Below are positions 11,750 to 23,110 of a stretch of DNA of 64,000 nt, piece by piece. Both the position numbers and the translations under genes were made by a program. Position 1 is the stretch's first letter; the number at the start of each line of letters is the position of its first letter. The notes below the pieces were generated by a model. The model was not told the origin of the DNA. It was given only the letters and a program-made list of their open reading frames with translations, and searched no databases. The DNA is taken from contig CM049315.1 in the NCBI GenBank assembly GCA_026874595.1, positions 35,792,164 through 35,856,163 of the forward strand, written 5' to 3'. This DNA comes from Sipunculus nudus (lineage: Eukaryota; Annelida; Sipuncula; Golfingiida; Sipunculidae).

Positions 11750-13863
11750 GAATATAAAAGTTCGATTCATAATTCTAAATTGCATCATTATAAATCTCAA
11801 TCTTGTCAGATATATACCACATCATGCATACAAATGTATATTTATTTTTTACCACAGAAATATATCTTTTAAATTTGCAAAACAATAAATATCTAAAAAA
11901 AATATCTTTCAAATTTCACAAATTAATGCATACTGATGGGTTTAATTATATTTTAATTTATTGAAATCATTTTAAAGAAAATTGATTTTTTTTAAAAATG
12001 CTACATCAACAAAATATGGCATCTTCTGGTTTACTCCTTGAAATACTTATTCAAGGAAAGTTTTGTGTGTTGGAGTGGAAACAGTATTACAATTAAGGAA
12101 AAACAGTGCAAACAATATCAATTACTGCATACCACTTGATAGGTAGGGTCGGGGGGGGGGGGAGGGTGGTGGTGGTTATAAGAATAACAGTACACCTGTA
12201 CACCTGTCACAACAGGGGATCTCAACCAGTGACTGTAACAAATCAGGAATCCCGGCATAGATGCATTCAGTGACCAGGAATGGGCTGCCTGCGTCTGGAC
12301 AAAAGTAAGTGACTATAATAGAGCCTCAAGAAATTGAAAATTCAATAACTGGCCTAATTTTCAAGCTTTTATATTCATATTTCCGATTTGTACAAATCGA
12401 ATATGTATGTTTACCTGCTGTGAAAATTAAATCAACACGACTCACAGGAAGAAAATGTGCCATAGTCAAAGTTGGGCAATATAAAGGTACAGATTTTATT
12501 TTTATGCTAATAACTTTAAAAATTTACAAAATTTAGATCTAATATTCGGTATACAATTGAATCTTATTTAAACAAAATTATATACTTGGGAAAAAAAGTC
12601 TATAGCTTCAAAAGTTTTCATGTTAAGTGAGTGATTTTTTTTCCTGATTTTTTACAAAGTCCATTATGTTCAGGCCCATAACTTAAAGAAATTACAGTCA
12701 ACGGACTTAATTTCTGACATGTATTTAAAAAATACATAGGAGAATACTTCTGGTAAATATTAAGAAAAACAGGTAAGTGGTTTTTATATTAGACAGTCTT
12801 GAAGAATGATAATAGGTCTTCAATGGAAAGTTAAGGTTTTTCCTTAATTTCTTGAAGGAACGAAGTCCAAGTGACCCAGTTTTAGGTTTGGTAGGAGATT
12901 TTGGGGATATGTAACAGTATGCCGAATTTTGGATTCGAACGGTTTCAAAACGTGCCAGTCTAACGGACGGACAGACCGACGGTAAGACGGACGGACATAT
13001 ATATATATATTTATAATGTGTTGTTCACACACCTCTCTAACCATAACCCTTTCCTGCTCCACATGAGTGTTTTACCACAAGAAGCTTCACGATTTGATAC
13101 CCTTAATTAGAATCGCATCTCTCACTCATTTCATAAGCTTTCGTTAGCACAATGACGATTATATTAATGGTTTTCTCCTAAAGTACCGAACCTTCCTTGA
13201 TCTGCCAGAATTCTGCGTCTTTTACCACCGATATGCTTTGGTGATGGCCGTCTCCGGGCACATACAAGACGCATTCATCTTCAAGCAGCATTACAGCAGA
13301 GCAGAGTGGCTGTCGTCCACACAGAGCCACGCACTGTACTCGGGACTGTATCCTCGAGATAATCATCTCCCTATTCACAGAGGACACCCCTCGGCGGCGT
13401 GAGAATATGGCGTCAGTCAGGAATCCACCTGCCGTTAAAAAAAACATAAGATATTATTTGTCCAAAAGAATGTCACATTCCTGAGATTCATAATATCTTA
13501 TATAAAATAATTGTAATGTAACTCTTCAACACATAAAACAATTTGATGTGCACTATTATTGCCCTACGAAACAGTGCATGTAGAATATTCCTTTCGTAGT
13601 AATATATTTTTTCTTAAAGGACAAAATAATTGATAATATCAGAAATATAGGGTCATATGTGTAACAATTATAAAAAAAAAAACAATTAGTTACAGAATAT
13701 TTTGTTACCTAACATAATATTTGATATTTTCAGAAATATATGGTGATATGTGTCATTTACGTTAAAACCAAGAAGGAAAAGGTACAGAAATGAGACAAAT
13801 ACAATAATCACCTGACACTGATAACAGCAGATGGATAATACCAAATATGATGACCATGGTCAT
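8319..13863 (-). CDS. Secreted apple/PAN-like + C-type lectin domain protein (lectin paralogue 2)
   Basis: Four exons on the minus strand: 13863-13812 (signal peptide), 13428-13192 (apple/PAN-like), 9060-8854 and 8572-8319 (CTLD halves). All junctions are GT/AG and phase 1; the spliced frame is 249 codons plus TAG. The N-terminus MTMVIIFGIIHLLLSVS is a signal peptide. The PAN-like part keeps the four Cys and is nearly identical to paralogue 1. The CTLD shows DCPSGF, SSCY, WTDVATEC, WIGAAYW, DDTYTNWATGYPD and WICE. As in paralogue 1, the second disulphide pair is missing and the Ca/sugar motif is GYPD. Gene 2 has an extra Cys (GPCLDD) and lacks the extra CTLD Cys of gene 1 (GNCSSC). Intron 2 spans 4.1 kb and is filled with repeats. 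Same orientation as paralogue 1: a tandem duplication, likely for extracellular recognition (inference). Confidence 0.83.
9130..9240 (+). repeat. Possible tRNA-derived (SINE head-like) sequence
   Basis: AGTTCAAATCT at 9181-9191 fits a polymerase III B box. TGGTCTGGGGAT about 40 bases upstream weakly fits an A box. The region immediately after, up to ~9240, has no coding signal. It lies inside intron 2 of lectin gene 2, antisense to it. The tRNA fold is not intact, so a functional tRNA is unlikely. Confidence 0.3.
9245..10565 (+). repeat. Dispersed tandem-repeat family, locus A
   Basis: Repeated blocks alternate 'GTGGYGCCAYCTRCAACC-TTTTTGCACAGCGTCCAT', 'AAATCACTYATATCTC.GCAGTGGTTTGACTTAT' and 'GCATGTGTATA..CTTGGATAG'. 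The same family occurs at 29.8-30.8 kb, 41.3-42.7 kb (inverted) and 62.7-62.96 kb (inverted). Locus A is split by a MITE at 9540-9935. It sits in intron 2 of lectin gene 2. Confidence 0.75.
9540..9935. mobile_element. 396 bp MITE flanked by TTAA
   Basis: Terminal inverted repeats begin G(C/T)TGTGTTTCCAT and continue with a shared ATCCG a few bases inside. TTAA stands on both sides (9536-9539 and 9936-9939). TTAA duplication is typical of piggyBac and Kolobok elements. Removing the element restores the consensus of the surrounding repeat, ACGTT(A/G)CAGACATC. A second inverted pair (AACTGTTTCCATAAG at ~9616 and its partner at ~9846-9864) is nested inside. No transposase frame. Confidence 0.75.
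10566..12840. other. Rest of lectin-2 intron 2, no gene seen
   Basis: AT-rich intronic DNA with an (AT)n tract (about 11680-11748) and two G-runs (about 11470 and 12150). No coding potential that I can support. Confidence 0.45.
11680..11748. repeat. (AT)n microsatellite
   Basis: Nearly pure alternating AT with a few TATAAATA interruptions. Confidence 0.9.
12962..13000. repeat. GACGGAC-rich simple repeat
   Basis: Tandem ACGGACGGACAGACCGACGG steps followed by (AT)n. The preceding ~120 bases look like the body of a dispersed repeat, but I cannot name it. Confidence 0.5.
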
Positions 13864-15760
13864 ACTTCTGAATGACAATAAACGGTATTGACTTCATAAA
13901 TTTCATAAACATATACGATGCTGTCATGACAATTATAATTAAGCCAAAAATATCGTTCGTAATACGACATCCAGTCAGGCTCAAGCCACGCCGGTCGGCG
14001 GTGTTCGGGCACAAAGCAAACATTTGCAACCAAGCGATCGGCACAAAAGATCTTATAGATCGTCAAATTAGCAATTACTATAGCAACGAAACTTTGGTTA
14101 TTTATTACCCCAAACTGTATTAAATTTGTACCTCATAAGTATGTTTACAAAAATAAACCAATCGAGAGCCCAGATATTCATTAAAAAAATTGTTATAACA
14201 CATAGAACAACGCAAAGAAAAAGATTACTTATTCCGAAACCGAGGGGCCCTTGCATACTCCGCCGTTACCACCTTCGCTTGCTTCGCCAATGTCCATAAA
14301 TTTAGCCGACTTTCAAATTTGTCTAGTTATAACCCTGCATACTGTTATATGATTATCATATTTTACAAGTAGGCATATATAAGCTGCACAAACTTGTTAT
14401 AAGTTACTTCAATAATTCAGGTAAAAAAAAAAAACATTGTCTTTGTTTTTATAGTATTATTGATATTAATTTAAAATACAAATCCTCCTATGAGCTGTAA
14501 TCTACAGTTTATATGTATAAAATCAGGTCTACTCAAAAGTATGTGTCATCAAAAGATCTAGATTTGTTTCCACGTCAACATGAGCTGGCCTCAAAATAAA
14601 CTTTTGAAACTAGTGACTAAGACAACTGCATGGCGACATACACGTTCCTGTGATCTATTTAAGTTAGTTTAAGCTCCTCATCTGCCCGATATGTTCATTT
14701 AGCCTAATAAATGTTGAAAACAATATCAATATTGAGATAATATTCAAGTTTTACGTATATATTTGTTAAAACATTAAGCTATTAATAATAATGATATGCT
14801 CCGAAAGTTCTCCATCGACAGTCGAATCCCCTGCAATTCTCTGGTTCTCCTAGAATTCTCCGGTTTTCCTGCAATGCTTTGGTTCTCCTGAATTCTCCGG
14901 TTCTCCTGCAATTCAACGGTTTTCCTGCAATTCTCTGGGTCTTCTACAAATCTCCGACTTTCAGGTTGTCTTGACAAAGTAATACTGGAGTGAGCATCAA
15001 AATTCATAACTTTATTACATTCAAGACTCATGAAAGACATATAGCCTTTCATACCGAGCAACAAAGAAAACATTATTTCATTATTATGTTATATTCATAA
15101 CCTGTTATCTTGCATGGTAGGACAAGTGCTGAGACGTATTCATGGGAATTGCCTATCCATTATTAACACAAAAACTGAGCACTCACATGGTCAGGCAATA
15201 CCGCTGCGCAAAAGTTCGTAGTAGCATTATAGTAAGTGGTACATTAATTGGCTGTATATTTTTTTAATATCACGCACTCCCAAAGACCATCCCTGTTTGA
15301 AAGCTGAGCCAGTTTTTCAGCTAGACCGTCACTGCTTTCACTACCGTTCGGGTAAACATAATTCTTTGCTTCGACAACATCGATCCCAAATATAACCAAC
15401 AAACGGCATTTATCCGTGAAACATATTTCGTATATTCAATAACCTGCGTTTCTATTTACGGTTTAACATCTGTGACTCGGCATTTATAAGCATAAACAGA
15501 AACTTGTGCACATGCTTCAATTGAGAGTTTACGTGACACAAAATTGTTGAAGTCGTAAATGCACAGTGATGGTGCAGCGGACATTGTTGTGGTCTTTTCA
15601 ACATTATGCAACAGGATTACTGGCATGCATTGGGTAATTAACCATTAATGCTAGCTGATATAAGATAGGAATCCCATTGGATCGAGAGTCACATGTTGTT
15701 TACATTTACTGATCACCCAAGTGAGGCGTTGACTGGGTCAAATATCAGGTCAAACTTGCT
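13864..15760. other. Intergenic region upstream of lectin gene 2
   Basis: The lectin-2 promoter should be just above 13863, but no clear core element is visible. A 20 bp minisatellite lies at 14826-14945. No gene is recognised. Confidence 0.4.
14826..14945. repeat. ~20 bp minisatellite
   Basis: About six imperfect copies of CTGCAATTCTCYGGTTYTC in tandem. Read on the minus strand it encodes a repetitive E-N-R/Q-rich peptide, which I regard as a by-product of the repeat. Confidence 0.7.
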
Positions 15761-16489
15761 TTAATCCGTCACGCCTGGCAGGGTCCTGTCATTATTTCAA
15801 AAGATTTTGACCCTGTTCAGAAGTTGCCTTTTGAGAAGGGATCACCGTTGGGTGAAATTTCAGGCAAGTGACAGCGAAATGCACGAAAGCCCCCACATAG
15901 AGCCCCCCCCCCCCCGGAGAAAGATTGGTTCCGGCATCACGCACGATGTGGCCGTTGTGTTACCAGACCCGAACGCACAAGAAAAGGGGCGTCCGTGAGG
16001 GGGGGGCCAAATATTTAAATCATTAACTATGCACATAATAAGCAAATACTGCAAAAAAAATTTGGGTGGAATCTCTTTGGACACTCTCGGAGCAGGTGTA
16101 TATGTCGAAAATCACGGCAATCCGTACAGTGGTATCAGAAGTGATACGGAAGATCACACAAATCGCGATACGCTATTAATATATAGATAATGAAATTCAC
16201 CACAAAGCACATTGCATAATTCACATATACTTTCTGACGTCTGTCAACATTATATCGACCCTTATGATCTGTTAACCTATGTCTGAATTTTCACAATGTT
16301 TTTTTAAATGGTTGTGTAGTACAAGTTAGTATTTCTCACTGTCAAGTTCATTTTTTAACATTCAGTAATGTTTACAAACATGACATTAAGCTATTTTCTT
16401 TCCATTAAGTGGTATTGAAACTCTATAAATTTTTCATTTTTGTTTTTGTTGATTTTTTACATAATATCCATTGAGATTATTCAGATTGA

Positions 16490-16533
<44 letters not shown>

Positions 16534-16543
16534 AAAGAGCAAA

Positions 16544-16593
<50 letters not shown>

Positions 16594-16898
16594 TGTGATA
16601 TACTGAATGGTTTTAGGATTCAGGCATTTCTACTTTTTTATATATTTTCATCACATTAAAAACTTAAATAATTTGAGATAGCTATATGGTAACCTGGAAA
16701 AAGAGAATAACATTTTGCATGATCCTCTGTATAGTAGACTAATGTGGGTTTTACATTGTCGTGCTGTAGAAGAAGCAAAGTTGAAGACAAGTTGATCTGT
16801 GTACTGAAATTACATTAACAATTGTTCTGGGAGCCGTGCAAATGAATCTAGGAATACTGTGCGCTCAAACAATAAAAAATGTAGACGTACGCACGTAT
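15761..16898 (+). repeat. Tandem segmental duplication, copy 1 (1,138 bp)
   Basis: AATCCGTCACGCCTGGCAGG at 15763 recurs at 16901, and the two copies stay nearly identical to their ends. The unit contains a poly-C run (~15903), a poly-G run, and near its 3' end a (GA)n tract (16485-16532) followed by (AT)n (16545-16592). Copy 1 ends with GTAGACGTACGCAC. No credible coding sequence. Confidence 0.9.
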
Positions 16899-17600
16899 TT
16901 AATCCGTCACGCCTGGCAGGGTCCTGTCATTATTTCAAAAGATTTTGACCCTGTTCAGAAGTTGCCTTTTGAGAAGGGATCACCGTTGGGTGAAATTTCA
17001 GGCAAGTGACAGCGAAATGCACGAAAGCCCCCACATAGAGCCCCCCCCCCCCCTCCGGAGAAAGATTGGTTCCGGCATCACGCACGATGTGGCCGTTGTG
17101 TTACCAGACCCGAACGCACAAGAAAAGGTGCGCCCGTGAGGGGGGGGGCAAATATTTAAATCATTAACTATGCACATAATAAGCAAATACTGCAAAACAA
17201 ATTTGGGTGGAATCTCTTTGGACACTCTCGGAGCAGGTGTATATGTCGAAAATCACGGCAATCCGTACAGTGGTATCAGAAGTGATACGGAAGATCACAC
17301 AAATCGCGATACGCTATTAATATATAGATAATGAAATTCACCACAAAGCACATTGCATAATTCACGTATACTTTCTGACGTCTGTCAACATTATATCGAC
17401 CCTTATGATCTGTTAACCTGTGTCTGAATTTTCACAATGTTTTTTAAATGGTTGTGTAGTACAAGTTAGTATTTCTCACTGTCAAGTTCATTTTTTAACA
17501 TTCAGTAATGTTTACAAACATGACATTAAGCTATTTTCTTTCCATTAAGTGGTATTGAAACTCTATAAATTTTTCATTTTTGTTGTTGTTGATTTTTTAC

Positions 17601-17640
<40 letters not shown>

Positions 17641-17947
17641 TATATCATGTGATATACTGAATGGTTATAGGATTCAGGCATTTCTACTTTTTTATATATT
17701 TTCATCACATTAAAAACTTAAATAATTTGAGATAGCTATATGGTAACCTGGAAAAAGAGAATGACATTCTGCATGATCCTCTGTATAGTAGACTAATGTG
17801 GGTTTTACATTGTCGTGCTGTAGAAGAAGCAAAGTTGAAGACAAGTTGATCTGTGTACTGAAATTACATTTACAATTGTTCTGGGAGCAGTGCAAATGAA
17901 TCTAGGAATACTGTGCGCCCAAACAATAAAAATGTAGACGTACGCAC
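16899..17947 (+). repeat. Tandem segmental duplication, copy 2 (~1,049 bp)
   Basis: Nearly identical to copy 1 but shorter because the (GA)n tract is missing and (AT)n is reduced (about 17605-17648). It ends at GTAGACGTACGCACAAG. Confidence 0.9.
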
Positions 17948-17987
17948 AAGTATCACTCAAACAAGATCCAAGATTCGACGTTCTGTA

Positions 17988-18014
17988 TACCCCCCCCCCC
18001 CCCCACACACACAC
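17988..18014. repeat. Poly-C / (CA)n tract
   Basis: C-run followed by ACACACAC directly after copy 2 of the duplication. Confidence 0.8.
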
Positions 18015-18189
18015 AACTTCACACAACTGGCCATGTACCATGACGCTCAGCCTAATTTGACATCAAGTGATGCATGTATAAATTATGAAAGTTAGATCTG
18101 GTGAAAAAAAAAAATTTCGAAAGGAACGTAAAAAATGTATGGAATGACTTCTTGAGTGTTCAAATAGAGGCATTTGTCATAAGGCCTTA

Positions 18190-19040
18190 GAAAATAAGAT
18201 GCAGTGACCTTTAATCTGGGGTTTCCAAAAAGATTTTACCAAGAACCAAATGCTTCCTAGCTAAATGTTTTCGGCCTGTATGTGACAGAATATAGGTCAC
18301 CATGACCTAATTTCAGGTTTCCAAGGAGATTTGCCCAGCACCTCCCTAAATGCTGCCTTAGAAGATTATAGGCCCAGCAGATACGATTTGTGACCATCTG
18401 ACTTTCAGGATGCTCATATGACATCTTTTCCTATAGGTCACAGAATATAGGTCATGGTGATCTAATGTCATGTTTTCAAGGATATTTGCCCAGGGCCTCT
18501 TAGAATATTACGTTACAAGATCATGAGCTTAATTGTTACAATTTATGTTCCATCTGACTTTCTAGGTGCTCAGAATCATGATTTCGGCCTGTAGGTCACA
18601 GAATATAATTAAGTCACCATGACCAAAATTCAAGTTTCCAATGAGATATGCCCAGAACCTCCCTGGATGTTGTGTTAGATGATTCTAAGCCTAGCGGACA
18701 CGTTTTGTGCCCATCTGACATTCATGGTGCTTATAAGACATCTTTTTCCTATAGGTCGCGGCATATAAATCATACTGACCTAAATTAATGTTTCCAAGGA
18801 CATTTGCCCATGACCTGTAACGTTAGAAGATTCTAGAATTAATAGATACAACTTGTGCTCCGTCTGACTGTCTTGGTGCTCAAAACCATGTTTTCGTCCA
18901 ATATCGCAGATAATAGGTCAACATGACCTAATTTCAGGTTTGCTAGGAGGTTTGCCAAGGACCTCCCTGGATGTACAATCAGAAGATTCTAGGTCTAAAG
19001 GTTACGATTTGTGCCCTGTTAACGGCTGGACGCGATTAAA
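18190..19040 (+). repeat. ~155 bp tandem repeat, five to six diverged units
   Basis: The block GGTCAYCATGACCTAATTT.AGGTTTCCAAGGA.ATTTGCCCA recurs near 18297, 18452, 18615, 18768 and 18918 (spacings 155, 163, 153 and 150). Each unit also has an ATTTGTGCYCATCTGACTTTC-like block. Confidence 0.75.
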
Positions 19041-19623
19041 ATTTTATTTGAATCAATACAATATACGTATTCCCCATATACATCAGGGTTGTAGGTCACT
19101 CTGTCCTCGAAATTTGGAATGTCTGCATCTCATTATATTATATGAATAATATTAAACCTTACACAAACTTTTAACAAGTGCAATTATTTTAAGACTGAAT
19201 TATATAAGATCTGCCCAGTAAATATGAACAAAGCAAAACTATACGTACCTCTAATGGTGCATGGTTTTGATATATCAGTGTTACTATTTAACAATTAAAA
19301 AAAAATCCCATTTTTTATCTCAGAAGATTTCTGATAAATCGCAACTTGCCTCTTTACTTGGTTATTATAAGAAGTTATATCAACAGTAATATACAACGGC
19401 TATCATTTCCTTATATACTGATAAATGAATAAAAGTGAGGCCGGTTAAACAATATCCATTCATATTGATTCATAACATCAATATCATGAGTGTAATTTCC
19501 TCAGGTAAGATTGAACAAAAAGGCAGAGTCATATTATAGAATATATCTACACAGATCTACATGTTTATCTGTTAAAAATACGCACAAACATCCACAATAC
19601 ATATATGCATGTATATGCATATT

Positions 19624-19653
19624 CATACATGTCTCTCTCTGTCTCTATCTGTC

Positions 19654-19715
<62 letters not shown>
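19624..19715. repeat. (CT)n(AT)n compound microsatellite
   Basis: CTCTCT run passing directly into a pure TATATA run. Confidence 0.9.
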
Positions 19716-19722
<7 letters not shown>

Positions 19723-20456
19723 TGTTAAGGAATGTGATGGATTTGAATTACTACCGCCGGTTTCGCCTCGTTGACTCAGCGGGTTTTTTTTCCCCCTTTT
19801 TTCACGGTCTGGTGCCCTTGTGTGTGTGTCTGTGTGTGTCCGTGCGCGTATGTGTTTAACTTACTTTTTTCACCTGGATAATGTTTTAAATTATAAAGAT
19901 GAAAGTCAGCAGCTAATTTGTTAAGCTAAACGAACATCTGATTCAGACTCATCTGAAAGAACAGTACCTGAACTTATACATGTGCATTTACTTTACTTTT
20001 TGTCACCACGGTTGAGGGGCTTGTTAATCAAAGTTACACTGCCTTTGTATAGAAACATTATTTTGTAAATAAAGCTTTATAACGAGAGAAGACGCTTCGA
20101 GACAAAATAAGCAATATATATCGACGGAAAAAAAACAACTAGTATACTGAGATATTGAACCGTACTAAAATTGAACTCAAAAACACTGATCCTATATTCT
20201 TAAGAGGGATATTACCTGAAGGAGAAACTGAGGAAAAATAAAAGCATAGCAGCGTTACATTGATATTGAGCCGTCTCTCATCTTAATTATTCAATATGCT
20301 TCATAGATTTTGCAGTATCACACTCATCTATAGGCCAAGGGCCTACAGGAACAAATCTGACAAAACTAACGTTTTTATAGTGAAGTGTATTTTATAACAA
20401 ACTTCTTGTAATTAACATTTGAAAAAAATCTGTTATTTTAAAACAATATATTCAAC

Positions 20457-20474
20457 AATATATATATATATGTA

Positions 20475-20527
<53 letters not shown>
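20457..20527. repeat. (AT)n microsatellite
   Basis: Alternating AT with one TGTATGTACA interruption. Confidence 0.9.
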
Positions 20528-20530
<3 letters not shown>

Positions 20531-21472
20531 TGGTTCACCAGAAATAAAAAGCGGGGGATGGTGCATGCAGGGGGGGGGGGGGGGGGGACTTTAGCATATA
20601 CGTTATAAAAAAAAATTATGTAGAATAGCATTGTACTTAGAAACTTTGTTTTTTTTTTTTAATTTTATTAGATTTTATTTAATCATATGTACAGTTAGCA
20701 TGCTCTGCTGCCAGAATCTGCCTTTCATCATACAATATACATATGGTAGTCTGCATAATTTGTTCAAAATATCGAGGGGGGCAGAAGGATATCTCTCTAT
20801 CCAGCGGTATCCCCCTGCTTCCTACACCCTTGTTTTTACGTCAACTATAAGGTGGCACGGAGGAAAATTGCATTTGCGTACCAGCTTGCATGCTTTTCTC
20901 GCGGTCTGCATCCAACGTGTGGTACAAAGTGATGACGCACAAGTAAGTTGATTCTAACTAGGGAATTCCCTTAATTGAATGACCCCTGGTGGACATAAAA
21001 AGAACTAGCGGGATAGGGATCAAGGGCGATAATAGGGCAAGTGATGCTGAAACGAAGGACGTTTGAGTAATCCTACACTGCAACAGCCGGTCACGACGTA
21101 TCACGGATTCTCAGAACTGACTCCAATAAATCCTACCGCGTTGACGTCACGAATACTTAATGGTGTAGTGAATTCATTTCTGGGTTTGAAACCAGGTTGG
21201 TGTTTTTATTGTTCGTTCTTATCCACCAAACTTCATCATGATTTGGCCAGTACTAATACTATAGTCCGTTTCATCCCCTCATGTCCACCTGTTTTTTGCT
21301 ATGAAAATTTTGGCAGAATTATAGAAACCGGGCTTCAGCCTACCGCCGGTACAACGAGTGTCGCATAATAAATTGTTTCCTGGAAAAGGGCGATACATAT
21401 CAGTTTCCTCAGAATTCCCGTATTTAATTTTGCTCATAGCTGGAGTTTATTATATTAGAGGAGGAGGGGTCC

Positions 21473-21523
21473 GGGGAACCTGGGTTCCCCCTCTGAACGG
21501 GGGTGTGGGGGCGGAGCCCCCAC
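21473..21523. repeat. Two back-to-back GC-rich hairpins
   Basis: GGGGAACC-TG-GGTTCCCC (21473-21490) and GTGGGGGC-GGA-GCCCCCAC (21505-21523) are perfect 8 bp stems. They stand out in AT-rich surroundings. Confidence 0.8.
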
Positions 21524-21631
21524 CTAAAGCTTAATTTTCCTGTTAAAATAGTAAATGGTTTCCCATTTTCGCAACAGATACCTCTTCAATTGCAGATATA
21601 AATGAACAAAACTTGCTCCTGCTGGTATCTC

Positions 21632-21712
21632 GTCTTCATGGCTCACTTAGTACCGTCCAGGGCTCCTAGTCCTAGTCTAAAGATCGTAGGTTCGATTCCC
21701 GATTCAGGCAAC
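21632..21712 (+). repeat. tRNA-derived relic (tRNA pseudogene or SINE head)
   Basis: A-box-like TGGCTCACTTAG at 21639 and a perfect B box GGTTCGATTCC at 21689, 50 bases apart as in tRNA genes. The acceptor and T stems do not pair well, so this is not called as a functional tRNA. Confidence 0.4.
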
Positions 21713-23002
21713 TTCTGATGCTTAGTAGTTGATTATGTTAGAAGAGTTGAGTGTAGGGCCATCTACAGGGAAAAGTAGGAGTTTAAATAGGGAATGAGAG
21801 GAGACAATTTTATTTATATGTTCCTCAATAGAAGCGAAGCCCACGTTCTAAAGTGGCTCCAAAATTTTATTAGGAACATTTCAAGGGAAACAATTATAGA
21901 GAAGAGGGGAGGATTACACAACCTAATTTTCAACTAGGTAACTAAATTCCTTACTTGCGCCATATTTGAGTAACAGAATTTTCAGAAACTATGAGAAATC
22001 AGTCTACATTTTACAACATATCAGACGCACTTATGACGGTCAAGGTCATTGGTCACATGCGAAAACAGCCTCAACTGACAGCTGCTGATTGGATGACCTC
22101 ATGTAAACACTCTAAAAAATATAGGGAGCGTAAGTCTTGTTTTATCTCTATTGAAAGGAGGTAGTAAAGGCCGGTTCCAGAGTACTTCCGGTGACACCCT
22201 CATGACAACATACGCCATGCGGACCTCGCTTCACGTGTTGTGGGTCAGCTTTTCACAGAACAAAGCGATTCCAAACGTTTGAGCTTGCTGTCACATAAAG
22301 AGAACGGTTATAGTAAAACTTTTGGATACAAATTATCAATATGTTCTCCTGTTTCTGCTTCGTTTAGCTTGATCCCAGTTTCACTGAGGGAACGCCCGCA
22401 TTGAGATGACGTTGCGAATGTAAACAAATTATCGCCAGTATCGGTTAAAGGATGTAGGCCTGAACATATGCTTTTATCGGGCTTTATGAATGGAAAATTA
22501 TATTTTTGTGTAATTATTGATTACAGAGATTCAAACTCCTTAATGAAGGATTGGTAAAACTACATATATTTGGTAAAAATAACTGCTCAGTCCTTGGATT
22601 CCGGTACAAGCCAGTTACCTAGCATGCATATAGCCTAGGCTTCGGCTATATTCGATAATGATAGTAATAATAATAATGACAATTATAGGCCTAATAATGA
22701 TTATAAATAAATTATTATTGTTATTATTATTGTTCCTATATTTTTAGGAACAGAAATAGATAATAATAAAGTAACATATTATAACCAAACGATTCGAAAT
22801 GTGTTAGCCAATTGAAATTAAATTGGTAAAAAAAAAAGAAATTCTATGGGTAAGTAATCACATACAATTAATCATTTACTATAAATATATACACATCATA
22901 ATTTAAATATTAAAAAAATACCAATTTAAATTAATAAATATACATTTATGTTACATTTGTTCAATTAACTATTATACCTGCTATATATATAAATATATAA
23001 AT

Positions 23003-23027
23003 AAAATAGTTTTATCATATTTCTTAC

Positions 23028-23085
<58 letters not shown>

Positions 23086-23110
23086 GTAAGACATATGATA
23101 AAACGATTTT
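23003..23110. repeat. 108 bp palindrome with (AT)n core
   Basis: The 34 bp arm starting AAAATAGTTTTATCATAT at 23003 is matched, with two mismatches, by the inverted arm ending at 23110. The core is about 45 bases of (AT)n. Confidence 0.85.

Larger units (their letters stand above)
19041..22119. other. Repeat-rich intergenic stretch, no gene supported
   Basis: It holds (CT)n(AT)n at 19624-19715, (AT)n at 20457-20527, a poly-G run near 20570-20587, two GC-rich hairpins at 21473-21523 and a tRNA-like relic at 21632-21712. One 101-codon open frame at 21063-21368 has no recognisable domain, and I do not call it a gene. Confidence 0.5.

Noticed and set aside
14774-15073. Frame encoding an E/N/R-rich repetitive peptide on the minus strand
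   Set aside because: It is the translation of the 20 bp minisatellite.
21063-21368. 101-codon open frame
   Set aside because: Composition and residues do not suggest a domain. It lies in a repeat-rich region beside tRNA-like and hairpin relics.
21632-21712. Functional tRNA gene
   Set aside because: A and B boxes are present, but the acceptor and T stems do not pair.
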